Part shown: positions 44,653 to 54,101 of the stretch, piece by piece
Numbering within the stretch: the stretch's first letter is position 1
Layout: each line of letters starts with the position of its first letter
Assembly: GCF_008364795.1 (NCBI RefSeq)
Contig: NZ_VTTM01000002.1
Coordinates: forward strand, 496,001 to 560,000
Direction: 5' to 3'
DNA from: Azospirillum oryzae
Lineage (GTDB): Bacteria > Pseudomonadota > Alphaproteobacteria > Azospirillales > Azospirillaceae
Length of the DNA: 64,000 nt
Notes under the pieces: generated by a model
Told to the model about the DNA's origin: nothing
The model's input: only the letters and a program-made list of their open reading frames with translations
Databases searched by the model: none
Position numbers and translations under genes: made by a program

Positions 44653-46233
44653 TCAGCGCTCCGCCACGGTGTTGACCACCGCGGAGGCGACCGCCCGCTG
44701 GTACAGCGCCGGTTCCGCCAGCAGCCGCATGGCGACCTGCAGGTCCAGTTCCGGCTCATGCTCCTTCCACGGGCAGGCTTCGCGCAGGGCGTTCAGCGCA
44801 TGCTCGTCGTCGGCCGCCTTGGACCGCCAACTGGCGATCTGGGCCGGGCGCAGCCGCCCTTCGCGCAGGTCGGACAGCAGCGCCTCCGGGTCGGTCTGGC
44901 CGGCCCGGCTGGTGCAGACGGTGGGCTGCACGCCCTGGCGATGCAGGGTGTAGCCGGCCGGCGTGTAGATGCGGCTCCAGGTCAGGAACAGCTCGCCGTC
45001 GTTCGGCAGGCGGTTGACCGTCTGGACGCTGCCCTTGCCGTAGCTGGACGCCCCCACCACCACCGCGCGGCCGGAGTCCTGCAGTGCGGACGCCACCACC
45101 TCGGCCGACGAGGCGGACCGGCCGTCGACCAGAACCACCAGCGGCAGCCCGTCGAGCAGGTCGTCCGGGTTGGCGTCGAAGCGCTGGCGGCTTTCGGGAT
45201 TGCGTCCCTCGGTGGAGATGATCCGGCCGCGGCGGATGAACAGGTCGGCGACCGCCACCGCCTGGTCCAGCAGCCCGCCCGGATTGCCGCGCAGGTCCAG
45301 AACCATGCCCTGCAGCGTCGGGCCGGCCGCCTGCCGGATGGAGGTCACCGCCGACCGCAGGCTGGAGGCCGTGGTGGCGTTGAAGCGGTCGAGCTTGACG
45401 ATGCCGACGTCGCCGGACAGCGAATAGGTGACGGTGTTCGGCACCACCCGTTCACGGCGCAGGGGCAGGCGTCGGGGAGCACCGCCGTCTCGGGCGACGG
45501 TGAGGGTGAGCAGGGTACCGGTGGGGCCGCGCAGACGCTCGCGCATGTCCGCCGCGGTCATTCGGGTCGTCAGGTCGCCGTCGATGGCCAGCAGCAGGTC
45601 GCCGCCGACGATGCCGGCGCGCTCGGCCGGGCTGTGCGGCATGACGTCGTGTACGGTGACGCGGCCGTTGGCGGCGCTGTCCAACGAAATTCCGACGCCG
45701 CCATAACCTTCGCGCTGGGCGCGCTCGTTGCTGGCGCGCTGGACGCCGGTATAGCGGGAATAGCCGTCGAGGTCGGCGGTGACGCCGTCGAAGACGACCT
45801 GATACAGCCGTTCCGGCGTCGCCTTCGCCAGGATCGGCGAATGGCTGCGGGCGCGGTCGATGATGCGGGTGGTCAGAACCGCCCAGCCGGCGGCATCGCG
45901 GTCCGCCGCGGCACCATATTCCGCCGCCAGCGCGCCCGACACGTACAGGCGTACGGTGTTGCCGGTCTGCTCCACCGTCACCGACGGATCGATGGTGCTC
46001 AGGCCCTTCAGCCCGTCCATTCCCAGCCGGTCGAAGGAAACCGGGTCCAGATAAACCTCGGCGATCTTGCCGAAGCCGACGGTGAAGACCTGCTCCGTCA
46101 CCGGGGGCGGCGGCGCGGTGATCGCGACCTGCGGTTGCCCGGCGAAGGCGGTGGTGGCGAAAAGGGCTGCGGCGGGAAGCTGGAACGCAAGATGGCGGAG
46201 CGAACGGCTCAGGCGGCGCGCCATGTTCGACAT
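44653..46233 (-). CDS. S41-family C-terminal processing protease
   Basis: 526 residues with a signal peptide (LRHLAFQLPAAALFATTAFAG). An unusual ~160-residue N-terminal domain precedes the PDZ domain (GGVGISLDSAANGRVTVHDVMPHSPAERAGIVGGDLLLAIDG) and the protease core with the catalytic serine in GRSASSAEVVASAL and lysine in SYGKGSVQTV. Such enzymes cleave periplasmic proteins after tail recognition. The start is not certain (46233, with 46224 and 46335 as alternatives); no good ribosome site is seen. C-terminal ~90 residues are helical. Confidence 0.85.
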   Translation of the reverse strand: MSNMARRLSRSLRHLAFQLPAAALFATTAFAGQPQVAITAPPPPVTEQVFTVGFGKIAEVYLDPVSFDRLGMDGLKGLSTIDPSVTVEQTGNTVRLYVSGALAAEYGAAADRDAAGWAVLTTRIIDRARSHSPILAKATPERLYQVVFDGVTADLDGYSRYTGVQRASNERAQREGYGGVGISLDSAANGRVTVHDVMPHSPAERAGIVGGDLLLAIDGDLTTRMTAADMRERLRGPTGTLLTLTVARDGGAPRRLPLRRERVVPNTVTYSLSGDVGIVKLDRFNATTASSLRSAVTSIRQAAGPTLQGMVLDLRGNPGGLLDQAVAVADLFIRRGRIISTEGRNPESRQRFDANPDDLLDGLPLVVLVDGRSASSAEVVASALQDSGRAVVVGASSYGKGSVQTVNRLPNDGELFLTWSRIYTPAGYTLHRQGVQPTVCTSRAGQTDPEALLSDLREGRLRPAQIASWRSKAADDEHALNALREACPWKEHEPELDLQVAMRLLAEPALYQRAVASAVVNTVAER

Positions 46234-46598
46234 CGCGGGGAACCGAAAAGGCGGCGAGTCAAAAGGCGGCACTTGGGACGGTGCATTCGGATCGCACACG
46301 CCGTGATCGCACAGGTTGTGATCGAACTGGGCCATGGGGCGAACCGCGGCCTCCCTTTCCTGCAGCCGGACCGGACGAGGATGTTGCCGATCCCGGATGG
46401 GTGATAGATACACCTTCGTTCAGGAGGCCGGGCGGGACAAAATTACGGGCCGCACCACAATGTCGCGGATTGTCCGATTCTGTGTCGCCAAGGTCACGCT
46501 GGTATGGTGGCGATGCGGCCAAAGCTTGGCCGGGCCACGATTCGGCCACATTGCTCAAGCGTTGCCATTGTGCAACGGTGTCGGCGGTTTCCGAGTCG
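46234..46598. other. Intergenic region between rnr and S41 protease
   Basis: 365 bases. Contains the protease promoter region and a 15-bp tandem triplication (46290-46334). No gene or RNA recognised. Confidence 0.5.
46290..46334. repeat. 15-bp tandem triplication before the S41 protease
   Basis: Units starting at 46290, 46305 and 46320, beginning gatcgcacacg, gatcgcacagg and gatcgaactgg. Same period and GTGATC-type core as the repeat at 26591. Confidence 0.7.
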
Positions 46599-48755
46599 TC
46601 AGCCTGAGTCGGCCAGCCGGAAAAGCGTGCTGCCGCTGACCGGATCGGCCTCCACCAGCACCACCTTGACCGGGCCGCTGAGGCGGTACGTCCGCCCCGT
46701 ACGCTGCCCGACCAGCGCGTGTGCGGCCTCGTCATGATCGTACCTGTCATCGGGCAGGCTGCTGGCCGGGATCAGGCCGTCGGCACCGCTTTCGTCCAGG
46801 CGGACGAACAGCCCGAAGCGACTGACGCCGGAGATGCGGCCGCTGAAGCGTTCACCCACCCGGTCGGCCAGGAAGGCGGCCGTATAGCGGTCCACCGCGT
46901 CGCGCTCCGCCACCGCGGCACGGCGTTCGGTGCCGGACAGATGCTCGCCGATCTCCGCCAGTCGGGCCAACGTCTCGTCGTCCAACCCGCCGACGCCCAG
47001 CCCCAGCGTGCGGATCAGCGCCCGATGGACGATCAGGTCGGCATAGCGGCGGATCGGCGAGGTGAAATGGGCGTAGCGGTGCAGCGCCAGCCCGAAATGG
47101 CCGATGTTGTCCGGGCTGTAGGCGGCCTGGGCCTGGGCACGCAGGATCACCTCGCTGACCAGCGGCGCGTGCGACGTGCCTTCGACCTTGCGCAGGATGC
47201 GGGTGAAGTGGCTGGGCGTCAGGTCGATGCTCTTGACCAGCGGATGGCCGATTTCCGCCAGGAAGCCGCGCAGCGCCTCCATCTTGTCCATCGAGGGACG
47301 GTCGTGGATGCGGTAGAGGCCGGGCATGCTGCGCCGCTCCAGCACCTCCGCCGCGGCGACGTTGGCGGCGATCATGAACTCCTCGATCAGCCGGTGGCTG
47401 TCGTGGCGTTCGCGTCTGGTGATCTCGGCGACCCGGCCGCGCTCGTCGATCCTCACCCGGCGTTCGGGCAGGTCCAACTCCAGCGTGCCGCGCTTGGCGC
47501 GCGCGGCGGCGAGACGGGCGTACGCGCCGAACAGCGGGGCGATCGCACCCTCGGCCAGCGGCGCCGTCACCTCGTCCGGCCGGCCGTCGTGGCACTCCTG
47601 CACCTGTTCATAGGTCAGCCGCGCCGCCGACCGCATGAGTCCGCGGACCAGCCGATGCCGGATCAGCACACCGTTGCGGTCGATCCACAGGTGGAAGGCC
47701 AGACAGGCGCGATCCTCCCCCGGTCGGAGCGAGCACAGCCCGTTCGACAGCGCCTCCGGCAGCATCGGCACGACGCGGTCGGGGAAGTACACCGAGTTGC
47801 CGCGCTCGTACGCCGTCCGGTCGAGCGCCGATCCGGGGCGTACGTAATAGGACACGTCGGCGATGGCGACGATCAGGTGCCAGCCGTCCGGATTCTCCGG
47901 ATCGCTGTCCGGTTCAGCCCACACCGCGTCGTCGAAGTCGCGGGCGTCGGCGCCGTCGATGGTCACCAGCGGGATGTCGCGCAGATCCTCCCGCTGCATC
48001 AGCGCCGGCACCGCCGCCAGTTCCGCCTCGCGCAATGCCGCATGCGGGAAGCCGGTGGGGATGCCGTGGGCGTGGATGGCGATCAGGCTGAAGGCGCGCG
48101 GTTCGTCGGTGGAGCCGAGACGCTCCACCACGCGGGCCTGCGGCTGGCCGGCGCGCCCTGCCGGCAGGATGTCGGCAAAGACGAGATCGCCCGGTTCGGC
48201 CTCGCCGCGATTGAGCGGCAGCACCAGGAACTCGGTCTTGTGGCGGCGGTCGGTCGGGTGGATGCGCCCGCCATCGGCGCTCGGCCGGTAGACGCCGAGG
48301 ATGCGGCCCTCGCGCTCGCCGTCTATCCGGCGGATGACGCGGGCCTCGTACAGGCGGTCGTTGATGCGGGCGAGCTTCGCCAGCAGCGTGTCGCCGACCG
48401 CCAGCGGCTTGTCCTCGCCCCGCGATCTTTTTTCCGGCAGCAGGAAGATGCGCGGCGGGTCGCCTTCGCCGGTCCAGGTCAGCGGTCGGGCCGACAACTC
48501 GCCGTCCGCGTCGGCGCCGGTGACCAGCAGAACGGCGACGGCGGGCAGCGCCTGCGGCGGGGCCATGCGCTTGTTGCGGCCACGCTCCACCGCGCCGTCG
48601 GCCTCCAGTTCGCGCAGCAGATCCTTCAGCGTCTCGCGGTCGGCCGATCCGGACAGCTTGAAGGCGCGGGCGATCTCGCGCTTGCCGACCGGGGTGGTGC
48701 TCGACCGGATAAAGGCGAGGACGGCGTCCTTGCTGGGGAAATGGCTGTCGGTCAC
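46599..48755 (-). CDS. rnr: Ribonuclease R
   Basis: 718 residues. An N-terminal helix-turn-helix-like segment, two cold-shock domains, the RNB catalytic domain with VTIDGADARDFDDAVWAE (metal aspartates) and YADLIVHRALIRTL, and a C-terminal S1 domain (FSGRISGVSRFGLFVRLDESGADGLIP). It degrades structured RNA 3'-5'. The long basic tail of E. coli RNase R is missing. Start is a GTG at 48755; the codon overlaps the TGA of a 10-codon upstream ORF (from 48784), which could couple translation. Confidence 0.94.
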   Translation of the reverse strand: MTDSHFPSKDAVLAFIRSSTTPVGKREIARAFKLSGSADRETLKDLLRELEADGAVERGRNKRMAPPQALPAVAVLLVTGADADGELSARPLTWTGEGDPPRIFLLPEKRSRGEDKPLAVGDTLLAKLARINDRLYEARVIRRIDGEREGRILGVYRPSADGGRIHPTDRRHKTEFLVLPLNRGEAEPGDLVFADILPAGRAGQPQARVVERLGSTDEPRAFSLIAIHAHGIPTGFPHAALREAELAAVPALMQREDLRDIPLVTIDGADARDFDDAVWAEPDSDPENPDGWHLIVAIADVSYYVRPGSALDRTAYERGNSVYFPDRVVPMLPEALSNGLCSLRPGEDRACLAFHLWIDRNGVLIRHRLVRGLMRSAARLTYEQVQECHDGRPDEVTAPLAEGAIAPLFGAYARLAAARAKRGTLELDLPERRVRIDERGRVAEITRRERHDSHRLIEEFMIAANVAAAEVLERRSMPGLYRIHDRPSMDKMEALRGFLAEIGHPLVKSIDLTPSHFTRILRKVEGTSHAPLVSEVILRAQAQAAYSPDNIGHFGLALHRYAHFTSPIRRYADLIVHRALIRTLGLGVGGLDDETLARLAEIGEHLSGTERRAAVAERDAVDRYTAAFLADRVGERFSGRISGVSRFGLFVRLDESGADGLIPASSLPDDRYDHDEAAHALVGQRTGRTYRLSGPVKVVLVEADPVSGSTLFRLADSG

Positions 48756-48803
48756 GGGGCGGGGAGTCCGTCGGTTCTTTTCATGGAGTTCGCAATATAG
48801 GGA

Positions 48804-49385
48804 TCAGTCCCCGTCGGGGCTCGTCGCCCACGGCCTGCCCGCCATCGCCCGGATGGCGTCGCTGCGTTCCAGCGCCTCGCGGAAGCCGGCGAGGGGGAAA
48901 CGAACCTCCGTCTTCTCGCCGGCCGGCGACTGGCCGACGATGGAGACTTCCGGCGCCGGCGCCATCTTCTCCACCATGCGGCGGTTGATGTCGGGATCAG
49001 TCACGGCGCAGGTGTTGGTCTCGAACCGGTAGGGCTTGCAGGGAGAGTCGGGCTTGAACACCGCCCGGTCGGCCCAGACCCGCACCAGCTTGTCGAGGTC
49101 CAGCGATTCGGCATTCACGCGGAAGCGCAGCCCCTCGCGCCATTTGTCGGTCGAGCGCAGCCAGACCAGCCGGGCGGTGCGGTCGTTGGTGCCGCGGGCG
49201 GTCAGCTCGCACTCCACCTGCCGCGTGCCGGTCCAGAGCTGACAGTAGAGCTTCCAGGACTTGAACGTCTCGTCGAATTCCCGGAAGGGCTTGTCGTCAG
49301 CCGCGCTCGCTGCGGCGGCAGAGGCGATGACCGCCAGCATCGCCAGGGCGAGGATCAGGCGCTGTCCATGGCGACGGGCGGGCAT
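48804..49385 (-). CDS. Exported protein of unknown function
   Basis: 193 residues with a signal peptide (LILALAMLAVIASAAAASAA). The mature part has FDETFKSWKLYCQLWTGTRQVECELTARG and a conserved-looking pair of cysteines (YCQ and ECE) plus further cysteines in SPCKPYRFETNTC. The arrangement is reminiscent of IalB-type invasion-associated proteins but weakly. Stop lies 8 bp behind aroC's stop end on the same strand; shares no recognisable operon function. Confidence 0.7.
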   Translation of the reverse strand: MPARRHGQRLILALAMLAVIASAAAASAADDKPFREFDETFKSWKLYCQLWTGTRQVECELTARGTNDRTARLVWLRSTDKWREGLRFRVNAESLDLDKLVRVWADRAVFKPDSPCKPYRFETNTCAVTDPDINRRMVEKMAPAPEVSIVGQSPAGEKTEVRFPLAGFREALERSDAIRAMAGRPWATSPDGD

Positions 49386-49392
49386 GGGGTGG

Positions 49393-50472
49393 TCACTCCC
49401 GCCGTTCCGCCCGGCGCCGCAGCAAATGGTCGGCCAGCACGCAGGCCATCATCGCCTCGCCCACGGGAACGGCGCGGATGCCGACGCAGGGGTCGTGGCG
49501 GCCCTTGGTCAGGATGTCGGTGTCGTTGCCGGCGGTGTCGACCGTCTGGCGCGGCGTCAGGATCGAGCTGGTCGGCTTCACCGCGAAGCGCAAGACGATG
49601 TCCTGCCCGGTGGAGATGCCGCCCAGGATGCCGCCGGCATTGTTGGACAGGAACTGCGGCTGGCCGTCGGGACCCATGCGCATCTCGTCGGCGTTCAACT
49701 CGCCGGTCAGTTCCGCGGCGGCGAAGCCGTTGCCGATCTCAACGCCCTTCACCGCGTTGATGGTCATCATCGCGCAGGCGAGGTCGCTGTCCAGCTTGTC
49801 ATAGAGCGGGTCGCCCAGCCCCACCGGCACGCCGGACGCCACCAGTTCCACCACGGCGCCGACGGAAGAGCCGCTCTTGCGGATGCCGTCGAGATACTCG
49901 GCCCATTGGGTGGCGGCGACCGGGTCGGGGCAGAAGAAGGGGTTGTTGTCGATCTCCGCCCAATCCCAGCGGCTGCGGTCGATCTTGTGCGGGCCGATCT
50001 GCACCAGGGCGCCGCGCACCTGGATGGCGGAGCCCAACACCTTGCGCGCCACCGCACCCGCGGCGACCCGACAGGCGGTTTCCCGCGCCGAGGAGCGTCC
50101 GCCGCCGCGGTAATCGCGGATGCCGTATTTCTGCCAGTAGGTGTAGTCGGCATGGCCGGGGCGGAATTTGCCGGCGATGTCGCTGTAGTCCTTGGACCGC
50201 TGGTCTGTGTTCTCGATCAGCAGCGAGATCGGCGTGCCGGTGGTCTTGCCTTCGAACACGCCAGACAGGATCTTCACCTGATCGGGTTCCTGGCGCTGGG
50301 TGGTGTAGCGCGACTGGCCGGGACGGCGCTTGTCCATCCAGGGCTGGATGTCGGTTTCCGCAACGAGGTCGATCAGCGACGGGCAGCCGTCCACGACGAC
50401 GCCGATGGCCGGGCCGTGGCTCTCGCCCCAGGTGGTGAAGCGGAAAAGCGTGCCGAAGCTGTTGCCGGCCAT
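49393..50472 (-). CDS. aroC: Chorismate synthase
   Basis: 359 residues. FMN-dependent last step of the shikimate pathway. Motifs [52 protein letters not shown] and the late [15 protein letters not shown] at 50472 follows GGAGG. Two inverted repeats of the same design (50507-50525 and 50538-50554) lie in its promoter. Confidence 0.97.
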   Translation of the reverse strand: MAGNSFGTLFRFTTWGESHGPAIGVVVDGCPSLIDLVAETDIQPWMDKRRPGQSRYTTQRQEPDQVKILSGVFEGKTTGTPISLLIENTDQRSKDYSDIAGKFRPGHADYTYWQKYGIRDYRGGGRSSARETACRVAAGAVARKVLGSAIQVRGALVQIGPHKIDRSRWDWAEIDNNPFFCPDPVAATQWAEYLDGIRKSGSSVGAVVELVASGVPVGLGDPLYDKLDSDLACAMMTINAVKGVEIGNGFAAAELTGELNADEMRMGPDGQPQFLSNNAGGILGGISTGQDIVLRFAVKPTSSILTPRQTVDTAGNDTDILTKGRHDPCVGIRAVPVGEAMMACVLADHLLRRRAERRE

Positions 50473-50506
50473 GGTGACATCCTCCCGAAACGAACCCGCG
50501 CCTGTG

Positions 50507-50525
50507 ATTTCACGCACTGTGAAAT
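50507..50525. promoter_or_regulatory. Operator-like palindrome 1 before aroC
   Basis: Perfect inverted repeat ATTTCAC-N5-GTGAAAT. 35 bp upstream of the aroC start. Confidence 0.65.
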
Positions 50526-50537
50526 CGTGTACCAACT

Positions 50538-50554
50538 GTTCACGCTGTGTGAAC
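50538..50554. promoter_or_regulatory. Operator-like palindrome 2 before aroC
   Basis: Perfect inverted repeat GTTCAC-N5-GTGAAC, same TTCAC-N5-GTGAA core, centred 30 bp (about three helix turns) from palindrome 1. Confidence 0.65.
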
Positions 50555-50639
50555 TCGCGCGCGTTTCTTGCGGCCTTTCGGCGGCAAGGTCAAGGAAGCG
50601 ATGAACCGATTTTTAAGGGGAGTTTTTAAAAGAGGAGGA

Positions 50640-50714
<75 letters not shown>

Positions 50715-50750
50715 GCCAGATGCAGGCGCCTGATGACAAGATCGGAGGAA

Positions 50751-50825
<75 letters not shown>

Positions 50826-50901
50826 CCCGATAACCGATCATCGCCGGGGCGATGCGTCCGGGTGAGGCGTCCAGGCTTGGCCGCCCCCCGAAGTGGCGCG
50901 G

Positions 50902-50930
50902 GTTATGCCACAGGCCTTTGGGGGATGCAA
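50902..50930 (-). promoter_or_regulatory. Promoter of the tRNA-Thr pair
   Basis: Minus-strand TTGCAT (50925-50930), 17-bp spacer, CATAAC (50902-50907), about 77 bp before the first tRNA. Confidence 0.65.
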
Positions 50931-50986
50931 GCGCTTAAAATCACCCCTCGGCCTACTTTTTTTCACGCCCCGAACACGCGCCTGAA

Positions 50987-52921
50987 TCACGCCTGCGTCG
51001 CGGCGGACGGCAGCACCGCCTCTGCGCGGAAATCGGGCACGACGGTGCCCAGGATCGACAGAACCCGCTCGCCGTCTCCTGCGCGCGCCGCCGCCTCCAA
51101 CTCACCCACCGCGCGGTTGATCAGCGCATAGTCGATCAATCGGGGGGAGGCGAGGAAGACGCCGTCGGCCTCGGTGCGGCTCGGCGCCTCCGCCGCGGTC
51201 AGGATTTCCTCGAACAGCTTCTCGCCGGGGCGCAGGCCGGTATAGGCGATCTCGATGTCGACGCCCGGCCGGTAACCGGCCAGCCGGATCATCTGGCGGG
51301 CGAGGTCGGCGATCTTCACCGGCTCGCCCATGTCCAGAACCAGGATCTTGCCGCGGTCCTCGGCGCGGGTGGCGCCGTGGGCGGAGGCCTGCAGAACCAG
51401 TTCCACCGCCTCGCGCACCGTCATGAAATAGCGGCGCATGTCGGGGTGGGTGACGGTCAGCGGACCGCCCTTCGCCAGCTGGCGGGTGAACAGCGGCACG
51501 ACAGAGCCGGAGGAGCCCAGCACGTTGCCGAAGCGCACGGTCATGTAGCGGGTGGCCTGTTCCGTCCCGTCGCGCGGCGGCAGCACGTCCAGCGCCTGGC
51601 AATAGGTCTCGGCGAAGCGCTTGGCCGCGCCCATCACGCTGGTCGGGCGGATCGCCTTGTCGGTGGAGATCAGCACCATGGCGAGGCAGCCGGCGGCGCG
51701 CGCGGCGTCCGCCACGTTGCGGGTGCCGATGACGTTGGTCAGCGCGCCTTCGCACGGGTTGGCCTCCACCAGCGGCACATGCTTCAGCGCCGCGGCGTGG
51801 AAGACCAGGGCCGGGTGCTCGTTCTGGAACAGGCGCATGATGCGGTCGCGGTCGCGCACGTCTGCGATCACCGCGCGGGTGTCGAGACCGGGGAACTTCT
51901 CCCGCACCTCCATTTCGATGCTGTAGAGGTTGAACTCCCCGGCATCGAGCAGGATCAGCCGTTCCGGCCCCAGCGTGGCGATCTGGCGGACCAGTTCGCT
52001 GCCGATGGTGCCGCCGGCGCCGGTGACGATCACCCGCCGCCCGCCGATCAGTCCGGAGATGGCGCCGCGGTCCAGCACCGCCTGCGGTCGGCCCAGCAAA
52101 TCCTCCAGCGCGATCGGCCGCACCTCGACGCCCTTGCCTTCGCCGAGCGCCGACTTGAACTCGGTCAGGCTCGGCAGGCGCGACAGGACCAGCCCCAGCG
52201 CCTCCGCCCGGTCGAGCAGGCTGCGCAGGGTCGATCCCTTCAACTCGGCATCGCCCTTGGTGACGATCAGCCGCTGCGGCCGCTCTCCCTTGCGGTCCAG
52301 CGCCTGGACCACCTGCTCCAGATCGTCCGGGCCGCCCAGGACCGGCACGCCGCGCACGGCATGACCGATGCGCCGGCCCTTGTCGTCCAGGATGCCGACG
52401 ACGCGATAGGCCGACTGACCCGGCTGGTCGAGCGAGCGGATGAACAGCTCCGCCGCGTCGCCGACGCCCAGCAACAGGACGGGGATGCGCGGCACGCCCT
52501 CCACCGCCTCTGCCCAGCTGAAGCGGCGGTCCTTCATGAAGCGGTAGGCGAAACGCGGCCCGCCGAGCAGAAGCATCTGCACCAGCCACAGAATCGGCGG
52601 CAGGGAGCGCGGCAGCAGCTCCGCGCGCGTCAGCAGGAACATCGCCAGGACGAAGCACAGCACCGCCACCGTGACGGCGCGCACCACCTGCATCAGGTCG
52701 GGGATGGAGGCGTAGCGCCAGATGCCGCGGTACAGCCCGAACAGCACGAAGACGGCTGCCGAAATGCCGACCAACGTCGGCAGCGCGATGACCAGCGCAT
52801 CGAAATACAAACCGAAGGCGGAACCGCCCACCCGCAGGTACAGGGCAACGACCAGGGCAACCCCGGTCATCACCAGATCGTGCAGGAAAACCAGGGATGC
52901 CCGTGCGGACGGGATACGCAT
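50987..52921 (-). CDS. FlaA1/CapD-type UDP-sugar 4,6-dehydratase (membrane)
   Basis: 644 residues. Four N-terminal transmembrane helices, a CoA-binding/Rossmann-like middle part (VLLLGVGDAAELFIRSL) and a C-terminal SDR dehydratase with TGAGGTIGSELVRQIA and the M-X3-K catalytic variant in SVMGAAKRFAE, as in WbpM/PglF. These enzymes begin synthesis of rare amino sugars for surface glycans. It opens the polysaccharide region and is followed by a GalE-like epimerase 63 bp downstream in gene order. Confidence 0.92.
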   Translation of the reverse strand: MRIPSARASLVFLHDLVMTGVALVVALYLRVGGSAFGLYFDALVIALPTLVGISAAVFVLFGLYRGIWRYASIPDLMQVVRAVTVAVLCFVLAMFLLTRAELLPRSLPPILWLVQMLLLGGPRFAYRFMKDRRFSWAEAVEGVPRIPVLLLGVGDAAELFIRSLDQPGQSAYRVVGILDDKGRRIGHAVRGVPVLGGPDDLEQVVQALDRKGERPQRLIVTKGDAELKGSTLRSLLDRAEALGLVLSRLPSLTEFKSALGEGKGVEVRPIALEDLLGRPQAVLDRGAISGLIGGRRVIVTGAGGTIGSELVRQIATLGPERLILLDAGEFNLYSIEMEVREKFPGLDTRAVIADVRDRDRIMRLFQNEHPALVFHAAALKHVPLVEANPCEGALTNVIGTRNVADAARAAGCLAMVLISTDKAIRPTSVMGAAKRFAETYCQALDVLPPRDGTEQATRYMTVRFGNVLGSSGSVVPLFTRQLAKGGPLTVTHPDMRRYFMTVREAVELVLQASAHGATRAEDRGKILVLDMGEPVKIADLARQMIRLAGYRPGVDIEIAYTGLRPGEKLFEEILTAAEAPSRTEADGVFLASPRLIDYALINRAVGELEAAARAGDGERVLSILGTVVPDFRAEAVLPSAATQA

Positions 52922-52984
52922 GCCGCTAAACCTTGTTCTTTCGTTCGGCAGCTGGAGCCAGCGATGGCGGATCCAGCCCGGTAA

Positions 52985-53929
52985 TCAGCCGCGGGAAGCT
53001 TTGAACCATTCCGCAGTGGCGCGCAACCCGGACGCAAGGTCATGGGGCGGGCGCCAGCCGAGCCTTTTACGGATGGGTCCGTCATCGACCGTCAGCGTGC
53101 CGGCCAGTCGGTCGAACACCGCGCGCGTGCCGGTCAGCGCCGCCGCCAGCGCCATCAGGCCGCGCGGCACCGGGACCAGCCGCGCCGGCCGGCCCAGCGC
53201 CGCGGCGATGGCGCGCACCAGATCGGCGGTCGAAACCGGTTCGCCATCCTGGACCAGGAAGGTCCCGCCGGCGGCGTGGGCATGCTCCAGCACCGTCACC
53301 ACCGCGTCGGCGAGGTTGCCGACATAGATCAGGCTGCGCCGGTTGTGGATGCCGCCGAGCGGCAGCGGCAGGCCGGTCGCCACCAGCTTCACCAGCGCCC
53401 GCATGTTGCCGGCGGCGCCGGGTCCGTAGACCAGCGGCGGGCGGATCACCGCCACCTCCATGCCGGTGCGGGCGGAGATTTCGGCGAGCGCCTGCTCGGC
53501 CTCCAGCTTGGAGATGCCATAGGGGCTGTGCGGGTCGGGCGGCGCTTCGGCGTCCAGCGGGGTGGGGCGGCTTTCGTCCACCATCGCCTTGATGCTGCTG
53601 AGGAAGACGAAACGCTTGACTCCGGCCGCTGCCGCCTGCTCCGCCAGCCGGACGGTGCCGGCGGTGTTGACGCGGCGGAACTCCGCCAGCGGGTCGGCGG
53701 CCTTGTCGCGTATCACATGGACGCGGGCCGCCATGTGGATCACTGCATCGACGCCCTCCAGCGCCGCGGTCCAGTCGGTGTCGGGACCGATGTCGCCGAC
53801 CGCCGCCGGTTCCCACGGCCCTTCCCTGGTGGTGCGCAGGGCGGCCCGCACCCGGTGTCCGCGGGCGGCCAGCAGCGGGACGGTGTGGCGGCCGACGAAG
53901 CCGGTGGCGCCGGTCAGGAGAACGCGCAT
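52985..53929 (-). CDS. NAD-dependent epimerase/dehydratase (GalE-like)
   Basis: 314 residues, extended SDR. LLTGATGFVGRHTVPLL, catalytic Ser in FLSSIKAMVDES and Y-X3-K in SPYGISKLEAE. Similar enzymes beside WbpM/FlaA1 and GT4 genes reduce or epimerise 4-keto sugars such as UDP-QuiNAc precursors. Start at the ATG before RVLLTGATG (53929). Confidence 0.9.
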   Translation of the reverse strand: MRVLLTGATGFVGRHTVPLLAARGHRVRAALRTTREGPWEPAAVGDIGPDTDWTAALEGVDAVIHMAARVHVIRDKAADPLAEFRRVNTAGTVRLAEQAAAAGVKRFVFLSSIKAMVDESRPTPLDAEAPPDPHSPYGISKLEAEQALAEISARTGMEVAVIRPPLVYGPGAAGNMRALVKLVATGLPLPLGGIHNRRSLIYVGNLADAVVTVLEHAHAAGGTFLVQDGEPVSTADLVRAIAAALGRPARLVPVPRGLMALAAALTGTRAVFDRLAGTLTVDDGPIRKRLGWRPPHDLASGLRATAEWFKASRG

Positions 53930-54101
53930 GGGCAGGAATGTCCGTGCTGGTATCGTATCATGGACTGAACCATGCCTTAGTATCCGGTTTGGCCGGGTGA
54001 CGCCACGGCGCAAAGTCCCAGAACCCTTTTCCGGCTTTCGGTTGGTGGTGGGAATGGCTATAAGCTGAATAGGGACGCGTGGATAAGGACGCTACCAAGA
54101 C

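Noticed and set aside
46719-48800. 693-codon plus-strand frame
   Set aside because: Antisense of rnr; amino-acid mix typical of GC shadow, no recognisable domain.
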